Assembly (NCBI RefSeq): GCF_039727615.1
Contig: NZ_CP152474.1
Coordinates: forward strand, 2,666,001-2,730,000
Length of the DNA stretch: 64,000 bases
Direction: 5' to 3'
From: Leclercia sp. S52
GTDB lineage: Bacteria; Pseudomonadota; Gammaproteobacteria; Enterobacterales; Enterobacteriaceae
Part shown: piece by piece, positions 40,776 through 54,131 of the stretch
How positions within the stretch are numbered: position 1 is the first letter of the stretch
How the letters are laid out: every line of letters begins with the position of its first letter
Translations under genes and position numbers: made by a program
The notes under the pieces: generated by a model
Seen by the model: only the letters and a program-made list of their open reading frames with translations
Databases searched by the model: none
Told to the model about the DNA's origin: nothing

Positions 40776-41366
40776 ATGCAGCTTAAACGTGTGGCAGAAG
40801 CCAATCTGCCAACCCCATGGGGCGATTTCCTGATGGTGGGTTTTGAAGAACTGGCAACCGGGCAGGATCACGTGGCGTTAGTGTTCGGGGACACCTCCGG
40901 CCAGACGCCAGTGCTTGCTCGCGTCCATTCCGAGTGTTTGACGGGTGACGCCCTGTTTAGCCTGCGCTGCGATTGTGGTTTTCAACTGGAAGCCGCCCTG
41001 TCGCATATCGCGGAAGAAGGCCGCGGCATCCTGCTGTATCACCGTCAGGAAGGCCGTAATATCGGCCTGCTGAACAAGATCCGCGCCTATGCCCTGCAGG
41101 ATCAGGGGTACGACACCGTGGAAGCGAACCACCAGTTAGGCTTTGCTGCCGACGAGCGTGATTTCACCCTGTGCGCCGATATGTTCAAGCTGCTGGGCGT
41201 GGACGAAGTGCGTCTTCTGACCAACAACCCGCGTAAGGTCGAGATCCTCACCGAAGCCGGTATCAATATCGTTGAACGTGTCCCGCTGATCGTGGGCCGT
41301 AACCCGAACAACGAGCACTATCTGGATACCAAAGCGGCGAAGCTTGGACATCTGCTGAGCGAGTAA
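40776..41366 (+). CDS. ribA: GTP cyclohydrolase II
   Basis: A 196-residue enzyme that opens GTP in the first step of riboflavin synthesis. Zinc cysteines are in the [15 protein letters not shown] block. The substrate-binding [18 protein letters not shown] is intact. It is a single gene convergent with acnA. The length equals E. coli RibA. Confidence 0.98.
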   Translation: MQLKRVAEANLPTPWGDFLMVGFEELATGQDHVALVFGDTSGQTPVLARVHSECLTGDALFSLRCDCGFQLEAALSHIAEEGRGILLYHRQEGRNIGLLNKIRAYALQDQGYDTVEANHQLGFAADERDFTLCADMFKLLGVDEVRLLTNNPRKVEILTEAGINIVERVPLIVGRNPNNEHYLDTKAAKLGHLLSE

Positions 41367-41373
41367 GATTAAC

Positions 41374-41401
41374 AGCCCGGCAGCGCAAGGCGTGCCGGGC
41401 T
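41374..41401. terminator. hairpin between ribA and acnA
   Basis: AGCCCGGCA and TGCCGGGCT form a nine-base stem between two convergent genes. No clear T tract follows on either side, so termination strength is uncertain. Confidence 0.5.
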
Positions 41402-41413
41402 GGCCACAGCGTT

Positions 41414-44090
<2,677 letters not shown>

Positions 44091-44221
44091 AAGCTCCTCC
44101 TTAATTACCGGGATTGCGATACCCTGACGTTTATCAGGGCCGTAATTAAAGATAACACATCGTCACCGTAACGATTTGATAACAACCCAAATGGACAAAT
44201 TTGCAGAGGAATGGCGAGGTC

Positions 44222-44256
44222 AAAAAGAAAAAGCCCCGCTTGAGCGAGGCTTTATT
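44222..44256 (-). terminator. terminator after ymiC
   Basis: AAGCCCCGCT (44231-44240) pairs with AGCGAGGCTT (44243-44252), and the minus strand continues into a T-rich tract (TTTTTCTTTTT). It lies just after the ymiC stop and ahead of acnA. Confidence 0.8.
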
Positions 44257-44258
44257 TT

Positions 44259-44360
44259 TCAGTGTAGGGTGAGCCAGATAAGCTGGTACCAGAAGAGAAT
44301 CGACAGAGAGAACGCGGCGATCCACGACCAGTATTTGACTCCGGATATATTATTCATCAT
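44259..44360 (-). CDS. ymiC: YmiC small membrane protein
   Basis: A 33-residue open frame reading MMNNISGVKYWSWIAAFSL and then SILFWYQLIWLTLH. It is almost entirely one hydrophobic helix. Sequence and position between yciX and acnA match the tiny E. coli protein YmiC. The start may be either of the two adjacent ATGs at 44360 or 44357. The function is unknown. Confidence 0.75.
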   Translation of the reverse strand: MMNNISGVKYWSWIAAFSLSILFWYQLIWLTLH

Positions 44361-44486
44361 TGTGACACCCGTCTTTATTTATTTGTTTACGGCTGAGTCT
44401 GGCTCAGTTCGGTATTGCTGAAGTGTATTTATTAAAGAGTACAAAAGCGCACCGGATTATTTATGCACTACGCCTGAGCGGCAGAA

Positions 44487-44657
44487 TTATTGTTTTTTTG
44501 TATCGTCTTCTGCGAACGAATCAATGAAGGCTTGCTGCTGCGGTGACAGCGTCCAGGAAGCAGGCACCTGACCTGTCACTTCTTTACGGACCTTGCGGCG
44601 AGTGTCACGTTGCTGACACATAGGTTTCACTGCTTCACTGCGCCCCTGTACCGTCAT
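44487..44657 (-). CDS. yciX: YciX small protein
   Basis: A 56-residue soluble protein starting MTVQGRSEAVKPMCQQRDTR, with the conserved core VTGQVPASWTLSPQQQAFID. The start at 44657 lies two bases after the ymiA stop, so the two are coupled. A longer frame reaching upstream to 44702 runs through ymiA and is not used. The function is unknown. Confidence 0.78.
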   Translation of the reverse strand: MTVQGRSEAVKPMCQQRDTRRKVRKEVTGQVPASWTLSPQQQAFIDSFAEDDTKKQ

Positions 44658-44659
44658 AG

Positions 44660-44788
44660 TTAACCCCAGAATTTCCAGATCAGTAACGCCACCACCACCC
44701 AAAACAGCGTGGAACCGAGAAATACCGCCAACCAGGCTTTGCGCTTGAGCCCTGTATCCCGTTGCGGCTCATGACTTCCTGACGGCAT
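44660..44788 (-). CDS. ymiA: YmiA small membrane protein
   Basis: A 42-residue protein: MPSGSHEPQRDTGLKRKAWL followed by one transmembrane helix (LAVFLGSTLFWVVVALLIW). It matches E. coli YmiA, whose start four codons upstream is ACG here; ATG 44788 with AGG seven bases ahead is used. It is the first gene of a ymiA-yciX pair. The function is unknown. Confidence 0.78.
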   Translation of the reverse strand: MPSGSHEPQRDTGLKRKAWLAVFLGSTLFWVVVALLIWKFWG

Positions 44789-45103
44789 TGCTAACCTCGT
44801 ACAATCGACTTTGCTTATCATTTGGCTACCAAACAATTGGTATAAGTAATCATCACTGAGATAAATCCTAAAGAAACTTTAGTTGAAAATCCAGCGAATT
44901 TACGAATCGTATACGGTGAAATATTTATTCTTTTGAGCAGATAGATATAAATGAAACGGGGAATTTGCGTAGCGGCTATTTATTTTCTATTTTAGTTGCC
45001 TTTTTGTAACAGAGTCGGATAAAAAGCGCTGTAACCCTATGGTTACTGTGATAAATGAAAGGATAAAAGAGAAGGATTCTAATTCAGGTTAAAACGGGAA
45101 TAA
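44789..45103. other. gap between ymiA and cysB
   Basis: This is AT-rich non-coding sequence. It should carry the ymiA promoter. No further gene or RNA is recognised. Confidence 0.5.
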
Positions 45104-45131
45104 CGGTATCTTTCCCGCAGGAAAGATACCG
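45104..45131 (-). terminator. cysB terminator
   Basis: A perfect twelve-base stem (CGGTATCTTTCC/GGAAAGATACCG) with a four-base loop lies seven bases past the cysB stop. On the minus strand it is followed by TTATTCCCGTTTT. Confidence 0.8.
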
Positions 45132-45138
45132 CAGGGTA

Positions 45139-46150
<1,012 letters not shown>

Positions 46151-46248
46151 TTAAGACGATTTGATAATAAGAAATGGGTTAACTATAACCACTATATCAT
46201 TTATATCATTGCTGTATAGCCCGGAACAAAAAATAATAACCAGGCAAT

Positions 46249-46275
46249 AAAAAAGGGCCGGAAGTCCGGCCCTTG
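46249..46275 (-). terminator. topA terminator
   Basis: AAGGGCCGG and CCGGCCCTT form a stem with an ACTT-type loop. The minus strand continues TTTTTTATT. It lies about 27 bases after the topA stop, ahead of cysB. Confidence 0.88.
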
Positions 46276-46301
46276 CAAAGGTAAGTTGCGGTAATTAAGG
46301 C

Positions 46302-48897
46302 TTATTTCTTGCCTTCAACCCATTTTCCGTCAACATAAAATGCTGACCAGCCGGTCGCTTTACCGTCTTTTTCAGCAGCAACATACTGCTGCTTGGTTTT
46401 ACGGCTAAAACGCACAACCGTTTTATTACCTTCAGGATCCTGCTGTGGCGCATCGGCCAGATAGCGCAGCTTCTCAGCCAGGCGATCGCGGAAGCGGTAC
46501 AGCTCTTCCACCAGCGGTGCACGGGTTTCACGTGATTTAGGGAAGGTGTTGGCCGCCAGGAAGACGCCCGCCGCACCGTCACGCAGGACGAAGTAGGCGT
46601 CGGACTTCTCGCACGGCAGCTCCGGCAATGGAACCGGATCTTCCTTCGGCGGAGCCACTTCACCGTTACGCAGGATTTTACGCGTGTTTTTACACTCGTC
46701 GTTGGTGCAGGCCATGTACTTACCAAAACGCCCCATCTTCAGGTGCATTTCAGAACCACATTTTTCACACTCCACGATTGGACCGTCATAGCCCTTAATG
46801 CGGAACTCGCCCTCTTCGATCTCGTAACCGTCACAGGTCGGGTTGTTACCGCAGACATGCAGTTTACGTTTCGGATCGATCAGGTAGCTGTCCATTGCCG
46901 TGCCGCACTTATTACAGCGGCGTTTGGCGCGTAATGCGTTGGTTTCCGCATCGTCGCCTTCCAGCACGTTCAGCACTTCGTTTTCCGGCACCAGGTTGAT
47001 GGTGGTTTTGCAGCGTTCTTTCGGGGATAAGGCATAGCCTGAGCAGCCGAGGAACACGCCGGTAGTAGCGGTACGGATCCCCATCTTGCGGCCGCAGGTC
47101 GGACAGTCGATGCTGGTCAGCACCATCTGGTTCGGCTGCATGCCACCCTCTTCAGGGTCTTTCTCTGCTTTTTCCAGCTGGTTGGTGAAGTCGCCGAAGA
47201 AGCTGTCGAGCACCTTCTTCCACTCGGCTTCGTGGTTAGCCACCTGGTCCAGGCTGTTTTCCATCTGCGCGGTGAAGTCGTAGTTCATCAGCTCGCGGAA
47301 GTTAGCTTCCAGGCGATCGGTGACGATTTCACCCATTTTCTCGGCATAAAAACGGCGGTTTTCCGTACGCACATAGCCGCGATCCTGGATGGTCGAAATG
47401 ATCGACGCATAGGTGGACGGGCGACCGATACCGCGTTTTTCCAGCTCTTTCACCAGCGAGGCTTCGCTAAAGCGTGCCGGTGGCTTGGTGAAGTGCTGGG
47501 CCGGGGTCAGTTCAACCAGGGAGAGTTCATCCCCGGCGTTGACCGCTGGCAGGGTTTTGTCTTCATCACCCTTGCGCAGCGCAGGCATCACTTTGGTCCA
47601 GCCATCGAAACGCAGAATACGGCCACGCGCTTTCAGGCGGAAATCACCCGCACCGACGGTGAGCGTGGTGGAGTCGTACTGCGCTGGCGTCATCTGACAG
47701 GCAACAAACTGGCGCCAGATCAGCTGATACAGTTTCTGCGCATCGGCTTCCATATCCTTCAGGGATTCCGCCAGAACAGCCACGTCAGAAGGACGAATCG
47801 CCTCGTGCGCTTCCTGCGAGTTCTCTTTGCTGTTGTACTGGTTGGCGCTCTCCGGCAGATACTTCTTACCGAAGTTATCGCCAATGTAATCACGCACCAT
47901 GTTCACTGCGTCCTGGCTCAGGTTGGTGGAGTCAGTACGCATATAGGTAATGTGACCCGCTTCATACAGACGCTGAGCCATCATCATGGTTTTCTTCACG
48001 CCGTAACCCAGACGGGTACTTGCCGCCTGCTGCAGCGTGGAGGTGATAAAGGGTGCGCCCGGCTTGCTGCTGGTCGGTTTGTCTTCACGATCCAGCACCT
48101 GATAACGGGCTTTCTCCAGCAGCGCGACCGCGGCCATCGTCTGTTCGCGGTTTTCAGGGCGGAACGGCTTATCGTTCTGATGCGACACTTCCAGCGGCAA
48201 GGTATCGCCACCTGGCGTGGTGACGCTGGCGTCGATTTCCCAGAACTCTTCTGGCACAAACGCTTTGATTTCGCGTTCACGTTCAACCACCAGACGCACG
48301 GCAACAGACTGTACGCGGCCTGCTGACAGGCCACGGGCGATCTTTTTCCACAGCAGTGGAGAGACCATGTAACCCACGACGCGGTCCATAAAGCGGCGCG
48401 CCTGCTGAGCGTTAACGCGGTCGATATTCAGTTCGCCTGGCTTTTCAAAAGCCTGACGGATCGCGTTTTTAGTAATTTCGTTAAACACCACGCGGCTGTA
48501 GCGGGTGTCATCTCCCCCCGATCACTTCCCGCAGGTGCCATGCAATGGCCTCCCCTTCGCGGTCAAGGTCGGTTGCGAGATAGATGTGGTCGGCTTTTTC
48601 CGCCAGCTGTTTCAGCTCGGAGACGACTTTCTCTTTACCCGGCAGCACTTCGTACTGTGCCTGCCAGTTATCCCACGGGTTAACCCCCATGCGATTTACG
48701 AGCGCGCTACGTTCATCCTTTTTAGGCTTTTTGGCCCCTTTGGTGGAGGTAGAGTCGGCGCTCTTCTTGGCTGAGCCACTGGTCGGCAGATCGCGGATAT
48801 GACCGACGCTGGACTTAACCACGTAGTCACTACCCAGATACTTATTGATCGTTTTGGCTTTTGCCGGGGACTCAACGATAACGAGAGCTTTACCCAT
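46302..48897 (-). CDS. topA: DNA topoisomerase I (frameshifted in this sequence)
   Basis: This type IA topoisomerase relaxes negative supercoils. The Toprim domain ([33 protein letters not shown]), active-site tyrosine block ([12 protein letters not shown]) and several C-terminal four-cysteine zinc ribbons ([27 protein letters not shown]) are present. Reading breaks at a run of six C at 48514-48519, just after LREVIGG. Removing one base gives about 864 residues, against 865 in E. coli. Loss of topA is normally not tolerated without compensation, so a sequencing error is favoured. Confidence 0.96.
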
Positions 48898-49293
48898 ATT
48901 CACCTTTACCTAATTTGTTTCTTCCAGGAATACGTCGCGTGAGTTCACCTTCCACTGGCGACGAGACATCTATATAACGACGCCATCAGTGGATATCAAC
49001 CCCCTTTCGGACCAGTCGCCAAAAACGACCTTAGCCAGGTGGTTGAGTTTACGGGCTTTTTCTCGCTCCGGTGTGACTGCACGACGAGATTTAGGTCGAA
49101 TGTCAAGCAAATCTATTGCCAGAATGACGAAAGCGCACACTCTACCTGATAAAATCCGTTACGCAACTTTATTAGCATGCAAAAGCAAATCACGCCAGCG
49201 CTGTCCGTCTTGCTCAGCATGCCTGAAAACGGGGAAAATTTGCTCCGGGGACCGCGGCGGCGTAGACTAATGTCACTGTTTAAGGAGGGGATA
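48898..49293. other. divergent control region between topA and yciN
   Basis: No gene is supported in these ~395 bases. In E. coli this region carries several topA promoters, including heat-shock ones. I cannot assign individual elements with confidence. An AAGGAGGGG ribosome site marks the yciN start at its right end. Confidence 0.5.
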
Positions 49294-49546
49294 ATGCAGC
49301 AAACTACCCAACCCATTGACCGCGCAACCTTGCTTGCCGAAGCAAATAAACTCATTCGTGAACATGAAGACACCCTGGCAGGGATCGAAGCCACCGGTGT
49401 GGAACAGCGCAACGGCGTGCTGGTGTTCAGCGGCGATTACTTTCTTGATGAGCAGGGGGTTACCCACCCCACGCAGCACGGCGGTATTCAACATGTTTAA
49501 ATACCTGGCCCATGCGCTCTCGGATAAATACCATCTGGTTGATTAA
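49294..49546 (+). CDS. yciN: YciN small protein (frameshifted in this sequence)
   Basis: A DUF2498-family protein, with the core [20 protein letters not shown] and [21 protein letters not shown] run of five G at 49455-49459 shifts the frame. Removing one base restores [20 protein letters not shown] and the C-terminal LVD, giving exactly 83 residues, as in E. coli. The function is unknown. Confidence 0.9.
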
Positions 49547-49549
49547 TGC

Positions 49550-49580
49550 AAAACGCGAGGCACTGGCCTCGCGTTTTTTA
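49550..49580. terminator. bidirectional terminator between yciN and sohB
   Basis: AAAACGCGAGGC and GCCTCGCGTTTT form a twelve-base stem with an ACTG loop, with a T run on the plus strand and AT-rich sequence on the other. It separates convergent genes. Confidence 0.9.
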
Positions 49581-49581
49581 T

Positions 49582-50628
49582 TCACAGCAGCGGTTTTTGT
49601 CCGCGCTGCACCCAGCGTAGCAGTAGTCGGTCCGCACTCTCCGCAGCGCTGTTGGTAAAGCGATCCATCAGCTTTTTCTTCCGGGTATAGCGCACGCCTA
49701 CCAGCTCGCGGCCCTCCATCAGCCCCAGCAGCAGATCGTCGCTGGTCCCTACCTGATCCACCAGCCCCTTCTCCAGTGCCTGGGTGCCGTACCAGTGTTC
49801 GCCGGTCGCCACCTGCTCGATATCAAGCGAAGGCCGCATCTGATGCACAAAGCTTTTAAACAGCTGATGGGTGTCATTGAGATCCTCGCGGAACTTCTGC
49901 CGTCCCTCTTCGGTATTTTCGCCGAGCAGCGTCAGGGTGCGCTTGTACTGCCCCGCCGTGTGCAACTCAACGTCAATATCTTTGTTTTTCAGGAAACGAT
50001 TGAAGTTCGGGATCTGCGCCACTACGCCAATGGAACCAATAATAGAGAAAGGCGCGGCGACGATTTTATCGGCCACGCAGGCCATCATGTAGCCACCGCT
50101 GGCGGCGACCTTATCGACCGCCACCGTCAGCGGGATCTGCTTGTCGCGCAGGCGTTGCAGCTGCGAGGAGGCCAGCCCGTAACCGTGCACCACCCCGCCG
50201 GGGCTTTCGAGACGCAGCACCACCTGGTCTTCAGCTCTCGCGACAGCCAGCACGGCGGTGATCTCTTCGCGCAGGGATGAGACCTCATGCGCATCCATAC
50301 TGCCTTTGAAATCCAGCACATAAACCCGCGGCTTTGCCGCTTCCGGGCGTTGCTCCAGCTTTGCTTTCTGCTTTGCGGCTTTCGCATCAAGCTTGTGCTT
50401 TTTCTTCTGCGCTTTGTGCCACAGTTTTTGCTGATGTGCGTCGAGCAGCGCCACCGACATCTCTTCCTGCATCTCCGTGTACTGCTCGCTTAACCGGGTA
50501 ATCCGCAACTCGCCGCGCTGACGTTTGCGCTGCGTCAGGTTGACAATCAGCACTGCGATCACCGCAATGGCAATCACCACCGTTGCAATTTTGGCCAGAA
50601 ATAAACCGTATTCAGAAAGTAATTCCAC
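49582..50628 (-). CDS. sohB: inner-membrane peptidase SohB (S49 family)
   Basis: A 348-residue signal-peptide-peptidase-like serine protease. One N-terminal transmembrane helix is followed by a charged coiled region and the S49 domain, with the nucleophile in VAASGGYMMACVAD and a second conserved block FSIIGSIGVVAQ. In E. coli it suppresses loss of the HtrA/DegP protease. It is divergent from yciK. Confidence 0.94.
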   Translation of the reverse strand: MELLSEYGLFLAKIATVVIAIAVIAVLIVNLTQRKRQRGELRITRLSEQYTEMQEEMSVALLDAHQQKLWHKAQKKKHKLDAKAAKQKAKLEQRPEAAKPRVYVLDFKGSMDAHEVSSLREEITAVLAVARAEDQVVLRLESPGGVVHGYGLASSQLQRLRDKQIPLTVAVDKVAASGGYMMACVADKIVAAPFSIIGSIGVVAQIPNFNRFLKNKDIDVELHTAGQYKRTLTLLGENTEEGRQKFREDLNDTHQLFKSFVHQMRPSLDIEQVATGEHWYGTQALEKGLVDQVGTSDDLLLGLMEGRELVGVRYTRKKKLMDRFTNSAAESADRLLLRWVQRGQKPLL

Positions 50629-50877
50629 GCGTCCACCTTGGTTTAACCACTTGTTTTCTCACCCAGTGTACAACAGCCTCCGCCAGGCGTCTCGCACCTG
50701 ACGATACCCTTGCGAGGCGTCTTCAGGAATGTTTATTTATGAATGAAATATTTGCAAATTGTTAATTTTACAGCGAACTCACCGGTAGACTGATTGTAAT
50801 CAGGCGCGCTTTCGGGCATAAAGCCGAAAAGAGACCGCACAGCATGGGCCGCGCCAACGCGCGCCAGAGGAGTGACC

Positions 50878-51639
50878 TTGCACTATCAACCCAAAAAAGA
50901 TCTACTGCAAAACCGTATTATTCTGGTCACCGGTGCCAGCGACGGTATTGGCCGTGAGGCGGCGCTGACCTACGCCCGCCATGGCGCACGCGTCATTCTG
51001 TTGGGGCGTAATGAAGAAAAACTGCGCGACGTCGCACAGGCGATCGCCAGCGAGGGCGGCGCGCCGACGCATGAATACACTCTCGACCTGTTAACCTGCA
51101 CCCCAGAAGAGTGCCAGCAGCTTGCCCAACGTATTGCAGAAGATTATCCGCGTCTTGACGGGGTATTGCACAATGCAGGCTTCCTCGGTGAAGTGCGCCC
51201 GATGGATGAGCAGACCCCGGAGATCTGGCAGCAGGTTATGCAGGTGAACGTCAACGGCACCTTTTTCCTCACCCAGGCACTGCTTCCTTTATTACTGCAG
51301 TCCGATTCCGGCTCGCTGGTGTTCACCTCATCGAGCGTCGGGCGCCAGGGGAGAGCCAACTGGGGTGCCTATGCCGCCTCGAAATTTGCCACCGAAGGGA
51401 TGATGCAGGTGCTGGCGGAGGAGTATCAGAGCCGCCACCTGCGCGTGAACTGTATTAATCCTGGCGGTACCCGCACCGGCATGCGCGCCAGCGCGTTCCC
51501 GACGGAAGATCCACTTAAACTGAAAACCCCTGCCGATATCATGCCGCTCTATCTGTGGCTGATGGGCGACGATAGTCGTCGGAAAACCGGCATGACCTTT
51601 GATGCCCAACCCGGCCGTAAACCAGGAATATCGCAATGA
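50878..51639 (+). CDS. yciK: YciK short-chain dehydrogenase
   Basis: A 253-residue SDR oxidoreductase with cofactor motif TGASDGIGREA, NAG block LHNAGFLG and catalytic YAASK. The substrate is unknown. The TTG at 50878 is favoured because it gives MHYQPKKD, like E. coli, and GAGGAG precedes it; GTG at 50872 is the alternative. Its stop overlaps the btuR start by four bases. Confidence 0.93.
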   Translation: MHYQPKKDLLQNRIILVTGASDGIGREAALTYARHGARVILLGRNEEKLRDVAQAIASEGGAPTHEYTLDLLTCTPEECQQLAQRIAEDYPRLDGVLHNAGFLGEVRPMDEQTPEIWQQVMQVNVNGTFFLTQALLPLLLQSDSGSLVFTSSSVGRQGRANWGAYAASKFATEGMMQVLAEEYQSRHLRVNCINPGGTRTGMRASAFPTEDPLKLKTPADIMPLYLWLMGDDSRRKTGMTFDAQPGRKPGISQ

Positions 51640-52227
51640 GTGATGAACGTCATCAGCAGCGCCAGCAGCGCCTGAAAGAGCAGGTCGATGCCCGCGTTGC
51701 CGCCGCACAGGATGAACGCGGAATTATTATCGTCTTCACTGGCAACGGGAAAGGCAAAACTACTGCCGCCTTTGGTACGGCGACCCGCGCCGTTGGCCAC
51801 GGGCAAAAAAGTCGGCGTGATCCAGTTCATCAAAGGAGAGTGGCCGAACGGCGAGCGTAATCTGCTCGAGCCTCACGGAGTGGAGTTTCAGGTGATGGCG
51901 ACCGGTTTTACCTGGGATACCCAGAACCGCGATACCGACACCGCCGCCTGTCTGGCCGTCTGGGAGCAGGCGAAGCGCATGCTGTCCGACCCGTCGCTCA
52001 ACATGGTGCTGCTGGATGAGATCACCTATATGGTGGCCTACGACTACCTGCCCCTGCAGGAGGTCGTGGATGCGCTGAACAACCGTCCGGCACACCAGAC
52101 GGTGATTGTCACCGGGCGCGGCTGTCATCGGGATATTCTGGAGATGGCAGATACGGTGAGCGAGTTACGCCCTGTCAAACACGCCTTTGATGCCGGCGTG
52201 AAAGCGCAAATCGGTATCGACTATTAA
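51636..52227 (+). CDS. btuR: cob(I)alamin adenosyltransferase BtuR (frameshifted in this sequence)
   Basis: This enzyme transfers the adenosyl group of ATP to corrinoids, making adenosylcobalamin. The P-loop is GNGKGKTTAAF, and DTQNRDTDTAACLAVW and GRGCHRDILEMAD are family blocks. A run of six A at 51805-51810 shifts the frame. Removing one base restores GHGQKVGVIQFIKGEW and gives exactly 196 residues, as in E. coli. Confidence 0.94.
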
Positions 52228-52229
52228 CA

Positions 52230-52262
52230 AAAAAACCCGGCGATGCCGGGTTTTGTTTTTTT
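52230..52262. terminator. bidirectional terminator between btuR and rluB
   Basis: AACCCGGC and GCCGGGTT form the stem, with A runs before and T runs after on both strands. It lies between convergent genes. Confidence 0.9.
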
Positions 52263-53139
52263 AGCCGTTGTTGTTACGGCTGCCAGAGCGGCGATTATTG
52301 CTGCTGACCTGGCTGTGACGTTTGACAGCCCGGCGGATCTGGTTCGCCTTCATGCGACGACGATCTTTTTCCACCGCCACCTTGGAGGTGGTTTCCGGCG
52401 TCAACTGCACCAGCTCACGCAGGTAGTTGGTCTGGGTTAAATCCAGCTCGGTATAGCCACCACGCGGCAGCCCTTTCGGCAGCAGAATGTCACCGTAACG
52501 CACACGGATCAGGCGGCTAACCTGCACGCCAACGGCTTCCCACAGACGACGCACCTCACGGTTACGGCCTTCGGTCAGGGTCACGTTGTACCACTGGTTA
52601 ATGCCTTCACCACCGGTAAATTTGATGGTTTTAAAGGCGGCCGGGCCGTCTTCAAGCTGCACGCCGCGAGACAGATCGCGGATTTTGTTCTCGTCAACTT
52701 CACCAAACACGCGAACCGCGTATTCACGCTCCACTTCACGGCTTGGGTGCATCAGTCGGTTCGCCAGCTCACCGTCGGTGGTAAACAGCAGCAGACCGCA
52801 GGTGTTCACGTCCAGACGACCTACAGCGATCCAGCGCGCACCGCGCAGTTTTGGCAGGCGGTCGAACACGGTCGGACGCCCTTCCGGATCGTTGCGGGTG
52901 CAGAGTTCGCCTTCCGGTTTGTAATAGGCCAGCACGCGGCAAATTTGCTCGGCAGACTCTTTCACCGAGATCAGGTGGCCGTCGATACGAATTTTCAGGC
53001 CTGGTACGATCTCCACACGATCGCCCAGGGTGGCGATTTTACCGTCCACACTCACACGACCTGCTTCGATGATGGTTTCGATTTCACGGCGTGAACCGTG
53101 GCCGGCGCGGGCCAGCACTTTCTGTAATTTCTCGCTCAT
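52261..53139 (-). CDS. rluB: 23S rRNA pseudouridine(2605) synthase RluB
   Basis: A 292-residue enzyme with an N-terminal S4 RNA-binding domain ([18 protein letters not shown]) and the RsuA-type catalytic block with aspartate ([18 protein letters not shown]). The C-terminal tail is basic and Asn/Arg-rich ([14 protein letters not shown]), as in other RluB. It modifies U2605 of 23S rRNA. The ATG at 53139 is used. Confidence 0.96.
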   Translation of the reverse strand: MSEKLQKVLARAGHGSRREIETIIEAGRVSVDGKIATLGDRVEIVPGLKIRIDGHLISVKESAEQICRVLAYYKPEGELCTRNDPEGRPTVFDRLPKLRGARWIAVGRLDVNTCGLLLFTTDGELANRLMHPSREVEREYAVRVFGEVDENKIRDLSRGVQLEDGPAAFKTIKFTGGEGINQWYNVTLTEGRNREVRRLWEAVGVQVSRLIRVRYGDILLPKGLPRGGYTELDLTQTNYLRELVQLTPETTSKVAVEKDRRRMKANQIRRAVKRHSQVSSNNRRSGSRNNNG

Positions 53140-53414
53140 TGAGCTTCCTTCAGGTGTCGCCTTCACAGGCGTCTGGTATACTTTCGAAAACAACAAGTTA
53201 AGCTCCAAAACACCTTAACTCGCTGATCTACAACTCTTTCATAGCACACAACATGGCGGACAATGTGTCGCGCCTGGTGATTCATGGCCGCACATACTAC
53301 ATGAATTTTAGACTAAATGATTCAACAAGTTTTGTGCGGCGGCGTTCTGGTGAGTATTACCTGAAGTAAAGCCAATGGATTGTGCCTGTCGCATAGCGGG
53401 GCGGTCAGACTTTG
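53140..53414. other. gap between rluB and the hcp remnant
   Basis: The right edge of the AT-richer insert. It holds the rluB upstream region. I see no gene in it. The Hcp frame does not continue convincingly past the stop at 53415. Confidence 0.4.
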
Positions 53415-53576
53415 TTATGTGGATAGCTTACCTATTGTCCTACATACAACAGGCAGGTTTATACCGTGGCTTAACCCGATTCTCTCTATACTTCCTTTAC
53501 GATCCTTGACGTCTACAAATCCTTTAATATCTGCGTCGCCATCGTCTTTCAACCGCATATACGGAGGAATTGGCAT
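53415..53576 (-). pseudogene. Hcp (TssD) N-terminal fragment
   Basis: A 53-codon frame begins MPIPPYMRLKDDGDADIKGF, continues VDVKDRKGSIERIGLSHGIN and ends IGKLST at a TAA. The first ~42 residues match the N terminus of T6SS tube proteins (PPYLWLKDDGGADIKGSVDV-type Hcp). The remaining two thirds are missing. It starts one base after the stop of the upstream membrane-protein gene. Orphan hcp modules of this kind often carry extra effector domains; here only the start survives. Confidence 0.7.
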
Positions 53577-53577
53577 T

Positions 53578-53850
53578 TTATTTGCTTCTTAATTTTTTGA
53601 TTAACTTCATTGTCATAGCATAGATAAATATAGCCCCAGGCAAGATAGTAATTATATGAATGTACAAATACAGATCATAAAAATTATCCGCGCCAATCTC
53701 GTCCGGTCCATAAATAAAATGACCAATGCGTGTGGCTAAGCCATCGTTAAACCAGAGCTCAGGGTCACCTATCAAGCGGCCTACAACTATAAATAAAGTA
53801 ATAAAATAAATGACTTTACTTATCTTACGAACGAATGTTGTTATAGCCAC
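53578..53850 (-). CDS. small membrane protein, possible immunity protein
   Basis: A 90-residue protein with two hydrophobic segments (about residues 10-27 and 60-82) separated by an acidic loop (IYGPDEIGADNFYDLY). AT-rich codon use sets it apart from rluB and yciO. It is flanked by an Hcp fragment and by a short tail of another gene, so it may be the immunity gene of a lost effector. No family is recognised. Confidence 0.55.
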   Translation of the reverse strand: MAITTFVRKISKVIYFITLFIVVGRLIGDPELWFNDGLATRIGHFIYGPDEIGADNFYDLYLYIHIITILPGAIFIYAMTMKLIKKLRSK

Positions 53851-53856
53851 CAGCGA

Positions 53857-53964
53857 CTACCTCCCTCTTCTTCTCGCCATCAACGACCGCATATAGGAAG
53901 CCTGTATAAGCGACGGATTCGTTAGCGCATTGCGGATCATGGAAAAATCAGAAAATGTGTTCGC
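53857..53964 (-). pseudogene. possible effector C-terminal remnant
   Basis: An open stretch of 35 codons ends at TAG 53857-53859, seven bases before the membrane-protein start. It reads ANTFSDFSMIRNALTNPSLI and then QASYMRSLMARRRGR. The basic tail and its place directly before a small membrane protein fit the end of a toxin gene preceding its immunity gene. It is short and unmatched, so chance cannot be excluded. Confidence 0.3.
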
Positions 53965-54131
53965 TTATTGTACATCTACAAATTCATGCGGAAATGGGTT
54001 TATTTCGGACACTGGCTAATTTTCAGATAACATCAAAACATTAAACGTGCGAAGAAATAAGAGAGGTATTAATAACAGGGCCATAGTAGCGAAAAATTTA
54101 TGCTAATAAGATGGCCCCATAATAGAGGAAG

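Noticed and set aside
44176..44421. 81-codon plus-strand frame near acnA
   Set aside because: It is antisense to ymiC and its terminator, which explain the sequence better.
47232..48326. 364-codon plus-strand frame antisense to topA, and similar long frames opposite acnA, rnb, trpD and trpC
   Set aside because: They lie opposite strongly conserved coding sequence in GC-rich DNA, where long antisense frames are common. None has a recognisable domain or a good ribosome site.
53380..53592. 70-codon plus-strand frame between rluB and yciO
   Set aside because: It is the complement of the Hcp fragment, which has a recognisable family match on the other strand.
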